Part shown: in pieces, positions 1-6,609 of the stretch
How positions within the stretch are numbered: the stretch's first letter is position 1
Layout of the letters: every line of letters starts with the position of its first letter
Source: an uncultured Dialister sp.
GTDB taxonomy: Bacteria; Bacillota_C; Negativicutes; Veillonellales; Dialisteraceae
Length of the DNA stretch: 64,000 bases
Direction: 5' to 3'
Assembly: GCA_900557365.1 (NCBI GenBank)
Contig: UPXR01000002.1
Location: 62,001 to 126,000 of the forward strand
The notes under the pieces: generated by a model
Database searches by the model: none
The model's input: the letters and a program-made list of their open reading frames with translations, nothing else
What the model was told of the DNA's origin: nothing
Program-made: the position numbers and the translations under genes

Positions 1-39
1 GTCCCTTCCTCCCTGCGGGAAGGGACAGGGGCCTTTTTA
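1..39 (+). terminator. Rho-independent terminator of an upstream gene
   Basis: A 9-bp perfect stem (1-9 with 18-26) is followed within a few bases by a run of five T at 34-38. The bases just after the stem (AGGGGCC) suggest that the stem continues to the left of the window edge, so the element is probably cut by the window. It would end a gene lying before position 1. Confidence 0.6.
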
Positions 40-92
40 CATTTTATCCGGGTTCTTTGTCAAAAAAGGATTCTGTTTTCAGGAGGTATGTT

Positions 93-782
93 ATGGAAGA
101 GAAAAATTTGGATGCGGAGAATGCCCGCCGGGAGGAATTGTCCAAGATTCCAAAGATGACGATGAAGGGAGCGGTATCTCTGGTGCTGGGGATTCTGTTC
201 TTTTCCGGTCTGTTTGCGGATGTAGCAGGGATGGAATGGCTGAGGGCTTTTGACTTCAGTACGCTGATCGGTAAATTCGGTGTTATGAAAGGAACCACCA
301 GTACCTTTGTCGGTTCCGGCGGCGAAGGCGCCCGGGCAGGATTCCTGTTTGCACTGTCCCTGGTTCCGTCGGTCATGCTGGCTATCGGTTTTGTCAATGT
401 GCTGGATCATTACGGCGCTCTTGCTGCAGCGCACAGACTGATGACGCCGCTTCTGAAGCCGCTGCTGGATGTGCCGGGGCTGGTCGGTCTGGCATTGATT
501 ACGGACCTGCAGAGTACCGATGCAGGCGCTGCACTGACCAAGGAGCTTCTGGATGAAAAGCTGATCGACAAGAGAGAACAGACGATCATTGCAGCATGGC
601 AGTATTCCGGGGCCGGTATGGTCAATAACTATTTTGCTATCTGCGGGGCGCTTTTCGGAGCGCTGCTCTGTCCGATTCTGGTTCCGCTGATTGTAATTTT
701 CATATTGAAGTTTGTGGGCGCAATTATCTGCCGCCTTGTATTGGATTCGGTTTACAAAGGGGATTTCAAAAATGACAGATAA
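93..782 (+). CDS. yjiH: YjiH-family membrane protein (nucleoside-recognition/Gate domain)
   Basis: This 229-residue integral membrane protein resembles the YjiH half of the YjiH/YjiG pair, which carry the nucleoside-recognition 'Gate' domain. Hydrophobic segments lie at about residues 26-47, 80-100, 125-140 and 180-215, and the central region holds the motif-like stretch LITDLQSTDAGAALTKELL. I chose the ATG at 93 because AGGAGG at 81-86 sits 6 bases before it; a TTG at 57 is in frame but has no ribosome site. The gene overlaps yjiG by 11 bases and is followed by an M20 peptidase. In E. coli the same two proteins neighbour a different peptidase, isoaspartyl dipeptidase IadA. The substrate is unknown; context suggests uptake or export of a peptide or amino-acid derivative. 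Confidence 0.8.
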   Translation: MEEKNLDAENARREELSKIPKMTMKGAVSLVLGILFFSGLFADVAGMEWLRAFDFSTLIGKFGVMKGTTSTFVGSGGEGARAGFLFALSLVPSVMLAIGFVNVLDHYGALAAAHRLMTPLLKPLLDVPGLVGLALITDLQSTDAGAALTKELLDEKLIDKREQTIIAAWQYSGAGMVNNYFAICGALFGALLCPILVPLIVIFILKFVGAIICRLVLDSVYKGDFKNDR

Positions 783-1281
783 GAAGGAAGCGGTGCAGCA
801 GGCACCGGCAGCAAAAAAGAATGCGCCCGCCAATATTTTTGATGTGTTTATCGAAGGGGCGCGCAAGGGCTGGGCGCTCGCTACGGGAAATCTGGTTCCT
901 AACGTACTCATGGCCTTTGTACTGGCATATATCCTGAATATCCTCGGTGTAATGGCTTTTATCGGAAAATGGTGCGGCCCGGTGATGGCACTCTTCGGTC
1001 TGCCCGGAGAAGCTCTGATCGTGCTCCTTACCGTATGGCTGTCCTGCTCGGCCGGGGTCGGCGTGGCAGCTTCCATGTTTGCGTCGGGAATCCTGAATGA
1101 AACGCATATCACGATTCTCATGCCGGCACTGATCCTGATGGCATCCCAGATTCAGTATATGGGACGTCTTCTGGGACTGGCAGATATTTCCAAGAAATAC
1201 TGGCCGATGCTGATGGGAATCAGTATCCTGAATGCAGTGATCGGCATGGAAATCATGCATTTATATGTTTTATTTTTCTGA
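772..1281 (+). CDS. yjiG: YjiG-family membrane protein (nucleoside-recognition/Gate domain)
   Basis: This 169-residue membrane protein is the partner of the preceding YjiH-like protein. It has a hydrophilic Ala/Lys-rich start (residues 1-20), then hydrophobic segments at about residues 40-62, 75-105, 115-130 and 145-165. The start is the ATG at 772, with AAAGGGGA 9 bases upstream and an 11-base overlap with yjiH that suggests translational coupling. Members of this family usually occur as such pairs and probably form one complex. The transported compound is not known; the adjacent amidohydrolase at 1301-2395 implies an N-acyl amino acid or peptide. This last point is inference. Confidence 0.78.
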   Translation: MTDKKEAVQQAPAAKKNAPANIFDVFIEGARKGWALATGNLVPNVLMAFVLAYILNILGVMAFIGKWCGPVMALFGLPGEALIVLLTVWLSCSAGVGVAASMFASGILNETHITILMPALILMASQIQYMGRLLGLADISKKYWPMLMGISILNAVIGMEIMHLYVLFF

Positions 1282-1300
1282 TCCGTAGGAGGATTTTGTT

Positions 1301-2395
1301 ATGGCTGATGTATTTAGTTATTGGGAAGACCTTCATGCCATGCCGGAACTGGGCATGAAAGAATTTAAAACTTCTGCATACATTGCAGAGCATCTGAAGG
1401 AATTCGGTTATGAAGTGGAAGAGCATCTGGGCGGAGCAACCGGCGTTCTGGGAATTCTGGACAGCGGCAAACCCGGTCCGGTGCTGTGCCTTCGGGCAGA
1501 TATGGATGCACTGGGACTGAAGGACGGCGGCGCCGCACATCTCTGCGGTCATGACGGCCATATGTCCATGCTTCTGGAAGCAGCAAAGGAAATCAAGGAA
1601 GAAGGTCTTGTCAAAAAGGGCAAGCTGAAGGTTCTTTTCCAGCCGGCAGAAGAAACAAGTGAAGGGTCTCTTTCCGTACTGAAGAGCGATGCACTGGATG
1701 ATGTGGAAATCCTCATCGGCATGCACGGCCGTCCGATCCAGGAATGCCGCGTGGGAGAAGCAGCACCTGCTCTGTACTACAGTGCAGCCTGCCATGTTGT
1801 CTATGAAGTGACCGGCAAGCAGGCTCACGGTGCCCGTCCGTATCTGGGCATTTCCGCTCTGGATGCGGCCTGCCTCATCGTCAATGCGGCCAATGCACTC
1901 CGCTTTGATTCCAATGTGGTGTACAACCTGAAAGCAACCCAGATCCATTCCGATGCAGGTGTTTCCAACGCCGTGCCGGGCCATGCTACGGTTACCTTTG
2001 ATCTGCGCAGCCAGAGCAATGAACTGATGGATCTCATGATGAAGAAGCTTCATGATGCCGCCGTCGGTGCCTGCGCAGCTATCGGCGCTTCCGTAGAGGA
2101 ACATATTCTCAGCTCCGCTCCGGCATCCATCCTGACACCGGAAATTACAGATCTTCTGGCAGATGTCATTAAGACGGAGCTGGGTGAAGAAGCACTGATT
2201 CCGCCGATTACGACCGCAGGCAGTGAAGATTTCTTCTTCTATCCGAAGCTGAGACCGGAACTGAAGACCGGCTTCGTAGCACTTGGCGAAGATGCACAGC
2301 CGGGGCTCCATGATCCGAATATGCATTTCGATCACAGTGCGCTGCCGAACGGCGTCAAGATTCATAAGGGAATCGTCAAAAAGGTTCTCGGATAA
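1301..2395 (+). CDS. M20D-family metal-dependent amidohydrolase/peptidase
   Basis: This 364-residue cytoplasmic hydrolase is of the HipO/AmhX type (M20 subfamily D). Visible signatures are LHAMPELG near residue 12, RADMDAL near 67, CGHDGHM near 86 (the metal-binding Cys and His typical of M20D), the catalytic Glu pair in QPAEE near 119, GMHGRP near 145 and a closing His motif, MHFDHSAL. A small dimerisation domain occupies about residues 165-275. It is shorter than most hippurate hydrolases (about 390) and closest in length to AmhX. AGGAGG lies just before the ATG. Nineteen bases separate it from yjiG, so the three genes form an operon ended by the terminator at 2407-2438. Likely substrates are N-acyl amino acids; the exact one cannot be read. 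Confidence 0.85.
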   Translation: MADVFSYWEDLHAMPELGMKEFKTSAYIAEHLKEFGYEVEEHLGGATGVLGILDSGKPGPVLCLRADMDALGLKDGGAAHLCGHDGHMSMLLEAAKEIKEEGLVKKGKLKVLFQPAEETSEGSLSVLKSDALDDVEILIGMHGRPIQECRVGEAAPALYYSAACHVVYEVTGKQAHGARPYLGISALDAACLIVNAANALRFDSNVVYNLKATQIHSDAGVSNAVPGHATVTFDLRSQSNELMDLMMKKLHDAAVGACAAIGASVEEHILSSAPASILTPEITDLLADVIKTELGEEALIPPITTAGSEDFFFYPKLRPELKTGFVALGEDAQPGLHDPNMHFDHSALPNGVKIHKGIVKKVLG

Positions 2396-2406
2396 TTTTC
2401 GCAAAG

Positions 2407-2438
2407 AAAAATTCCGTCCGTACGGGCGGAATTTTTTT
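2407..2438 (+). terminator. Terminator of the yjiH-yjiG-amidohydrolase operon
   Basis: The arms AAAATTCCGTCC and GGGCGGAATTTT pair around a GTAC loop with one G-T pair, and a run of seven T follows. It lies 12 bases after the amidohydrolase stop codon. Confidence 0.85.
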
Positions 2439-2553
2439 GATGGTGTTTTCGGCGGAGGGGATTTCCGGAAAGAGATGCATTCAAAGAACAGAAACACGGC
2501 AGAGGGGAATCAAAGGATGCCGGAAGGGGAAGAGAACCGCGAATCTGTCAGGC

Positions 2554-2596
2554 AATAAAAAACGGATACACCGTGGGTTCATCACAGTGTGTCCGT
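2554..2596 (-). terminator. Minus-strand terminator of the small secreted protein cluster
   Basis: On the minus strand the arms CGGACACACTGTG and CACGGTGTATCCG pair across a short loop (two wobble pairs) and are followed by TTTTTTATT. It lies 55 bases beyond the stop of the 2650-3342 gene and closes the whole leftward cluster. The 110 bases between this and the terminator at 2407-2438 hold nothing I recognise. Confidence 0.85.
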
Positions 2597-2649
2597 CTTT
2601 GCTGCTTGCTGCTGGAACCTGCCGTATGCCGAAGGCAGGAAGCGGAAAA

Positions 2650-3342
2650 TCATTTTTCCGCCGGTTTATGATTCCGGATTTCTCCGGGAGGCGGGGGTAT
2701 TTTTCCGTTCTTTTTCTTTGCTGTCGGAAGAGGGCGGGGATGGCGGTCCTTTTCATCCCGGATCCGCGGAGTATGATCGGTGTCATATGGATCATTCACA
2801 CGGTAGGTGCGGTCCCGTCTTTCATGGCGGAAGTCTTTGTCGAAGCGGCCGTCGTCTTTTTTATGCTGCTCCTGCCATGCCGGATAGGGATTGACCGGGC
2901 GCTGTCCGGAAGGTGTATTGATTTCCGGCGCTTTGTTTCCTTTTCTCGGAGCTTTCCCGTCTGCTGATTTTCCCGGGGACTGGATGATGCCGATGGTCGG
3001 CTCCCCGTCTTTTTCTTTCGCCGGGGAATGGTAGGTGCCTTTTGCACGGTTCCGCATTTGCCGGCGCCGTTCCGGTGTCCATTGGGACTTTTCCTTTTCC
3101 GGCTCGGAGAATCGGGGCGGAAGCCCTTTACGGGAAGACCCGGCATTTTCTCCGCCCTTATAAGGGCGGTAGGCTCCGGCCCTTGAGGGGGCAGGACGGG
3201 AGTCCTTTACGGTTTGTCCGGCTGACGGTGCGGCATTTTCCTCAGAAGACTGCCCGGGGGCTGCTTCTGACGGTGCGGAGAAAGCGGCAGAAGCCAGGAA
3301 AAATCCCAGTGCTGCTGCAAGAAATCGTTTCTGCAGTTTCAT
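2650..3342 (-). CDS. Secreted Pro/Lys/Arg-rich low-complexity protein, unknown function
   Basis: This 230-residue protein has a clear Sec signal peptide (KLQKRF, a hydrophobic core, then SAAFSAPSEA with likely cleavage after residue 27). The mature part is hydrophilic, very basic and rich in Pro, Lys, Arg and Asp, with no predicted fold and no Cys. AGAGGTGG lies 3 bases before the ATG. It is the last gene of the leftward padR cluster, 38 bases after the 3381-3776 gene, and is followed by a strong terminator. I recognise no family. The signal peptide, ribosome site and terminator make it a real gene rather than a shadow. It probably acts in the periplasm or at the envelope; a polyanion-binding or structural role is a guess from charge alone. 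Confidence 0.7.
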   Translation of the reverse strand: MKLQKRFLAAALGFFLASAAFSAPSEAAPGQSSEENAAPSAGQTVKDSRPAPSRAGAYRPYKGGENAGSSRKGLPPRFSEPEKEKSQWTPERRRQMRNRAKGTYHSPAKEKDGEPTIGIIQSPGKSADGKAPRKGNKAPEINTPSGQRPVNPYPAWQEQHKKDDGRFDKDFRHERRDRTYRVNDPYDTDHTPRIRDEKDRHPRPLPTAKKKNGKIPPPPGEIRNHKPAEK

Positions 3343-3380
3343 AGGCCACCTCTTTCAGGAATCAAAGGAAATGCGTCCGA

Positions 3381-3776
3381 TTACAGTCTGTGCCATTCGA
3401 ACTGGTCATCGTCGGAACGGGGATCCTTTTTCGGCTCACCTTTTTTCTGGTCTTTTTCCAGCTGTTCCGGATGTTCTTCATAGTACTGCTTTTCCCAGGC
3501 TTTCATGGGGCGTTTGGCCTGCGGGCTCTGGGGGGCATTCTGATTTTCCTGCTGGAGGCGGGCTGCCTTTCTCTTTGCCTGTTCTTCTTTTGCTTTTTTC
3601 ATTTCCGGGCTGTCCTGCTTTGTCAGGTCTACGATTTCACCCTTACGGTGTTCGCCGCCGTTGATGGCGAGTGTCTGGGACTGAGAGTAATTGGCGGAAA
3701 CGGAGCCTGTAAGAGCAGCTCCTCCCAGGAAGAGAGCCAAAGCGGATGCCGCAATGAGGGTCTGATAACGTTTCAT
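3381..3776 (-). CDS. Secreted Lys/Glu/Gln-rich small protein, unknown function
   Basis: This 131-residue protein has a Sec signal peptide (KRYQTLIAASALALFLGG through SVSA, cleavage near residue 28). The mature part is highly charged and helix-prone, with a Lys/Glu/Gln-rich stretch at about 50-80 (PEMKKAKEEQAKRKAARLQ) that could be a single amphipathic helix. The C-terminus is acidic and ends FEWHRL. GCGAGGT lies 8 bases before the ATG. It has the same orientation and gene style as its neighbours and is probably co-transcribed with 2650-3342. I considered a Spy/CpxP-like periplasmic chaperone, but no clear LTxxQ repeats are present, so function stays unknown. Confidence 0.72.
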   Translation of the reverse strand: MKRYQTLIAASALALFLGGAALTGSVSANYSQSQTLAINGGEHRKGEIVDLTKQDSPEMKKAKEEQAKRKAARLQQENQNAPQSPQAKRPMKAWEKQYYEEHPEQLEKDQKKGEPKKDPRSDDDQFEWHRL

Positions 3777-3914
3777 GAAAATACCTCGCTTTATGAAATC
3801 CCGATTATCCTGTCGGGTGTACTGATATTGATTCTATTATATAACGAATCGTCATTTTTATCATGATGAAAATATCGGTTTGCAGGAAGAAAACAGCACG
3901 GCTTCGTGCGGAAA

Positions 3915-3944
3915 GAAAAAGCGCCGCTGGTTCAACGGCACTTT
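3915..3944 (-). terminator. Minus-strand terminator inside the small secreted protein cluster
   Basis: On the minus strand AGTGCCGTTG pairs with CAGCGGCGCT around an AAC loop (10 bp, wobble pairs included), followed by TTTTTC. It lies 43 bases past the stop of the HM-repeat protein gene, so the upstream and downstream halves of the cluster can be transcribed separately. Confidence 0.75.
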
Positions 3945-3986
3945 TGCAAAGGATTCTTCATTGGTTCGATCCTGAGGAAAATGTTT

Positions 3987-4325
3987 TTATCTTCTCGGAG
4001 GCATCGGCGGCGGGTTATTCGGAGCCTTTCCCGGCGGGTCCCGTCTCGGAGGCTCTCCTCTCATATGCGGCGGATCTTTTCTGGGGGGATTCTTTTTCAT
4101 ATGAGGATCTTTTTTCTGCGGGGCTTTCTTCATATGCGGGGGATCCTTCCTGGGCGGAGTTCTTTTCATATGCGGCGGATCCTTAGGCCCGGGACCGGGT
4201 CCGAAAGCCTGGAAAGACTGCTGCGGCGGACGGTAATCGGCTGCATATGCGGAGGAGCTGATGGCAGCGGCGCCGGAAAGGATAAAAGCAGCCAGAGATG
4301 CAGCGATGATGATGTTCTTTTTCAT
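3987..4325 (-). CDS. Secreted HM-repeat protein (DPPHMK repeats), unknown function
   Basis: This 112-residue protein starts at the ATG at 4325 with AAAGGAGT upstream. A longer frame from 4343 adds six residues but lacks a ribosome site. Residues 1-29 are a signal peptide (KKNIII, hydrophobic core, SSAYA-A). From about residue 47 the mature chain carries a repeat of the form KDPPHMKxxPPR four times plus a partial copy, with a spacing of 11-12 residues, and ends in a Pro-rich tail (NPPPMPPRR). Paired His-Met in a Pro-rich extended chain is a plausible soft-metal ligand, but no metal-binding family is recognised and this is inference. It shares orientation and signal-peptide style with its neighbours and ends at the terminator at 3915-3944. 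Confidence 0.75.
   Translation of the reverse strand: MKKNIIIAASLAAFILSGAAAISSSAYAADYRPPQQSFQAFGPGPGPKDPPHMKRTPPRKDPPHMKKAPQKKDPHMKKNPPRKDPPHMRGEPPRRDPPGKAPNNPPPMPPRR
4062..4182 (-). repeat. In-gene tandem repeat, about 36-bp unit
   Basis: The hexamer CATATG, which encodes His-Met on the minus strand, recurs at 4062, 4098, 4131 and 4167, that is at spacings of 36, 33 and 36 bases. Flanking bases are also similar (GCGG, GGATCC/TT). The DNA repeat encodes the DPPHMK repeat of the 3987-4325 protein and keeps the reading frame. Such a repeat may expand or contract between strains. Confidence 0.8.
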
Positions 4326-4418
4326 GATGGATACTCCTTTCACCCGCTGGGCGGGAATATGATATCCGGAACTGCAGACAGGACAGTCCGAAAGGAATAC
4401 GGAGAAAATTAAATCCGA

Positions 4419-4607
4419 TTACCGGCAGCCGCGGTGATGGCCGTGATGATGGCTGTACTGGCCGTCATGGTCATCGTAGCGGCAGTTGTAATAACGGCCG
4501 GTTTCCTGCCCGTATGAAGGCGCTGCGGCGGAAACTGCGGAATGAATGGCTGCGGCTCCGCTCAGAATGAAAAGTACGGCCGCTGCGAGAATAAATTTCT
4601 TTTTCAT
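4419..4607 (-). CDS. Small secreted His-rich protein, unknown function
   Basis: This 62-residue protein starts at the ATG at 4607, which has AAAGGAGA 7 bases before it; an in-frame start at 4655 lacks a ribosome site. The signal peptide (KKKFILAAAVLFILSGAAAIHSAVSAA) resembles that of the HM-repeat protein, which suggests a common origin. The mature part is only about 34 residues and ends in a His cluster (YSHHHGHHRGCR) with two Cys in total. This is a typical metal-ligand composition. It lies 93 bases upstream of the HM-repeat gene and 135 bases downstream of the membrane-anchored protein gene. Function is unknown; periplasmic metal binding is inference. Confidence 0.68.
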   Translation of the reverse strand: MKKKFILAAAVLFILSGAAAIHSAVSAAAPSYGQETGRYYNCRYDDHDGQYSHHHGHHRGCR

Positions 4608-4742
4608 GGATGGGTCTCCTTTCGAAAGCCGATATGGGAATGTCCGGTGAATCATGAAATCCGTATTTCACGGGAAACGGGGAGACAAGGCCTGCAGTAT
4701 TGTTTCTGATGAATGCCCCGGCAGGAATAGGAGCCGGATCAA

Positions 4743-5105
4743 TCAGTTGGAATTGTTTGCGGTTTCTGCAGGAGCATTGTCGGGGGAAGGAGTGCTGTCA
4801 GGCGCTCCGGAAGGACTGCCGGGGTTTTCACCGGCCGGTCCGGGGCGTCCGGGGGATTTTCTGTCTTTGTCACGGTACGGTTCTCTGTGATGCTCCTTAT
4901 CGTCCCGGAAATCTCCGGGGGAAGCTTTCGGAGGAGCTTTCGGACGTTTGTCATCCCGGTGCCAGCCGGGGAAAGAGCGCATCATCTGAGGGCCGGACTG
5001 ACGCATCCAGGTATTGTAGTTGTGATAGTCATTGAGCATGAAGGAAATCACGGAGATGATCATAGCAATGACGGCGATGGAAATGCAGATGAGGATTTTT
5101 CTCAT
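4743..5105 (-). CDS. Membrane-anchored small basic protein, unknown function
   Basis: This 120-residue protein has one N-terminal hydrophobic segment (residues 3-23) without an obvious cleavage site, so it is probably a signal anchor with the rest outside the cytoplasmic membrane. Residues 45-90 are rich in Lys, Arg, Asp and Pro; the C-terminal 30 residues are a Pro/Gly/Ser/Ala-rich linker-like tail. Its ATG overlaps the stop of the HAAS-domain gene in an ATGA, so the two are translationally coupled. This ties the small-protein block to the padR-HAAS operon. No family recognised. Confidence 0.75.
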   Translation of the reverse strand: MRKILICISIAVIAMIISVISFMLNDYHNYNTWMRQSGPQMMRSFPGWHRDDKRPKAPPKASPGDFRDDKEHHREPYRDKDRKSPGRPGPAGENPGSPSGAPDSTPSPDNAPAETANNSN

Positions 5106-5770
5106 TTGGATTCACCGCCTTCCGCAGGTTCATGGTCCTGCATCTCATTCCGGGGCATTCCCTGTGCTTTGACAGCCAGGACCTGGAATGCTTTGCGGCC
5201 TTCCTTTCCGATCAGGAAGACGGAAAGAGCGGTAAAGATACCGGAAACGGTGAGGAAAATCGAGGTCATGGGATGAAGGAGCGGCAGGTGAGGCATTCCG
5301 GGGAAGGGCGGCACCGACAGGGTGACCAGACCGAGGAAAAGAAGAACGGCGACAGCAATCACCACAGCTAGTACCGTACATACGGTGGAGAAGAGTTTGG
5401 CTGTAAAGAATGCAGTATTCTCCAGTACACCGGGGAGGCGGGGACTGACTTCTTCCCAGGTCTTTCCGGCAGCATCCTTTGCGATGCCTGCTGCCTTTAC
5501 GGCACTGTCCTTCGCCTGTCCGGCCATTTCCTTCATGTTATCGGACAGCGGAGCTGTTTTTTCTTTTTCTTCCACAATCCCTTCCGACTGGAAGGATTCA
5601 TAAATCGCTTTCGGGCTGCCCAGTTCCTTTGCAATTTCTTCCTCGGTGAGCCCTGCTTTTGCTCCTTCTTCGAAATGGGCCTCATAATCAGCCAGGATAT
5701 CATTCAAGTCTTCTGTTTTTGCATTCCGGAAATAGTAGCGAAGAAGATCTAAAAATTCGGTTTTATTCAT
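5102..5770 (-). CDS. HAAS/DUF1700-domain membrane protein
   Basis: This 222-residue protein carries an N-terminal helical HAAS (DUF1700) domain at residues 1-62, with the usual pattern EFLDLLRYYF, a DYEAHFEEG segment and EEIAKELGSP. A helical linker spans residues 70-110. Two membrane segments follow at about 120-150 and 165-190, then a short charged tail. HAAS proteins are commonly encoded next to PadR regulators in Firmicutes and are thought to act with them in membrane-linked signalling. Here the gene overlaps padR by 8 bases and the next gene by 4, a tight three-gene unit. The signal sensed is unknown. Confidence 0.85.
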   Translation of the reverse strand: MNKTEFLDLLRYYFRNAKTEDLNDILADYEAHFEEGAKAGLTEEEIAKELGSPKAIYESFQSEGIVEEKEKTAPLSDNMKEMAGQAKDSAVKAAGIAKDAAGKTWEEVSPRLPGVLENTAFFTAKLFSTVCTVLAVVIAVAVLLFLGLVTLSVPPFPGMPHLPLLHPMTSIFLTVSGIFTALSVFLIGKEGRKAFQVLAVKAQGMPRNEMQDHEPAEGGESK

Positions 5771-6089
5771 AGGACTCGCCTCCTTTAGCCAGCAGCTTCT
5801 GCACGGCTTTGTTAAATTCTTTCCATTCTTTGACGGATGCTACATACTCTTCACGTCCTGCATCGGTGATGCGGTAATATTTTCTTGGTGGGCCGTTGTG
5901 TGATTCGGCTAAGTAAGTATCGACCAATCCGTCTTTTTTGAATCGGTTCAGCAGCGGGTAGATGGTTCCTTCCGACATTTCTATGTATTTGGAAATATCG
6001 GTGACCAATTCATAGCCGTAAAAGTCTTTTCGGCGGAGCATGGACAGAACCACGATTTCCATGACGCCTTTTTTTAGCTGGATGTTCAT
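5763..6089 (-). CDS. PadR-family transcriptional regulator
   Basis: This 108-residue cytoplasmic DNA-binding protein is of the small (one-helix C-terminus) PadR type. The winged helix spans about residues 8-80, with the family pattern KKGVMEIVVLSMLRRKDFYGYEL, EGTIYPLLNRFKKDGLV and PRKYYRITDAGREEY. AAAGGAGCGG lies 4 bases before the ATG. It is the first gene of the leftward operon with the HAAS protein and small envelope proteins. PadR proteins usually repress their own operon; the 11-bp palindrome over the -35 box at 6380-6390 is a candidate operator. The ligand cannot be read from sequence. Confidence 0.9.
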   Translation of the reverse strand: MNIQLKKGVMEIVVLSMLRRKDFYGYELVTDISKYIEMSEGTIYPLLNRFKKDGLVDTYLAESHNGPPRKYYRITDAGREEYVASVKEWKEFNKAVQKLLAKGGESYE

Positions 6090-6360
6090 TGGCCGCTCCT
6101 TTCGTGAAATTTTTTAGTCCTCTCCGGAAGAAGATTCCGCGGGCTGCGGACGGGATTTTTTCAGATTCCGGTGTACCGGATCTGTTCAGCCGGGCTGCCC
6201 GGCCCGGAGCAGAAAGATTTTTCTTTCCGTATCATACCTGCCTTTCTTCCGCCAGACAGTTTTATGGACAGGGGAAGCCGGGGCGTTTCGGGGGGATAGC
6301 CCCGGCACTATGCTTGCATAAGGCAGAATTCCCGGGAAAGGGAAACCTTCCTTATGCAAC
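6090..6360 (-). promoter_or_regulatory. Long structured leader of the padR operon
   Basis: If the promoter at 6362-6390 is used, padR has a leader of about 265 bases with no gene in it. Four pairings can be seen. TTGCATAAGG (6314-6323) pairs with CCTTATGCAA (6350-6359). GCCGGGGC (6277-6284) pairs with GCCCCGGC (6299-6306). A GCCGGG/CCCGGC hairpin lies near 6200, and a near-perfect hairpin spans about 6161-6184 (CAGATTCCGG with CCGGATCTG). No known riboswitch consensus is matched and no T-run follows any of them. The leader may regulate translation or stability of padR mRNA. Confidence 0.4.
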
Positions 6361-6361
6361 T

Positions 6362-6390
6362 AATATATCACAAAGTATTTTGCATTGCAA
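6362..6390 (-). promoter_or_regulatory. Promoter of the padR operon with overlapping palindrome
   Basis: On the minus strand TTGCAA (6385-6390) and TATATT (6362-6367) are separated by exactly 17 bases. The -35 box lies in the perfect dyad TTGCA-N-TGCAA at 6380-6390, a likely site for autoregulation by the PadR protein. Confidence 0.55.
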
Positions 6391-6440
6391 GGTACATGAC
6401 AATAAATAAATCTTAAACGGCAGGGAGAAATACGGAAAGG

Positions 6441-6573
6441 AAAAAAGCATGGCTTTCGCCATGCTTTTTGGGGAGAAACCGAAGCGCCGTCAGGAAGCAG
6501 CGCTCCGGTCTGTAAGGGTTCGGTAAGGGAAACACCTATAAGGAAAGGATTGGGTACAAGTGTTTCCTTACCG
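6441..6573 (-). ncRNA. Candidate structured small RNA, about 130 nt
   Basis: Read on the minus strand this stretch gives three consecutive hairpins. Hairpin 1 pairs CGGTAAGG-AAACAC with GTGTTT-C-CCTTACCG (14-15 bp, one bulge, arms at 6521-6535 and 6560-6573). Hairpin 2 pairs ACCGGAGCGC with GCGCTTCGGT (10 bp including G-U pairs, 6478-6510). Hairpin 3 is a terminator, AAAAGCATGGC / GCCATGCTTTT followed by T's, at 6441-6470. A promoter at 6579-6608 points into it, giving a start near 6572. No open reading frame is visible. It does not match tmRNA, RNase P, SRP or 6S as I know them. It could also be a conditional leader of the padR operon. Confidence 0.5.
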
Positions 6574-6578
6574 CAATT

Positions 6579-6608
6579 ACTATAGCATAATTTGGGAGGG
6601 TGGTACAA
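6579..6608 (-). promoter_or_regulatory. Promoter of the candidate small RNA
   Basis: On the minus strand TTGTAC (6603-6608) and TATAGT (6579-6584) are separated by 18 bases, placing the start just ahead of the first hairpin of the candidate RNA. Confidence 0.45.
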
Positions 6609-6609
6609 G

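Noticed and set aside
4062..4182. CRISPR-like spaced repeats
   Set aside because: The regular CATATG spacing is explained by an in-frame protein repeat; the spacers are not unique and no cas genes are present.
6478..6510. SRP RNA-like string (GTCAGG next to GGAAGCAGC) on the plus strand
   Set aside because: The loop between the two halves is missing, there is no terminator on that strand, and the minus strand gives a better-supported RNA with promoter and terminator.
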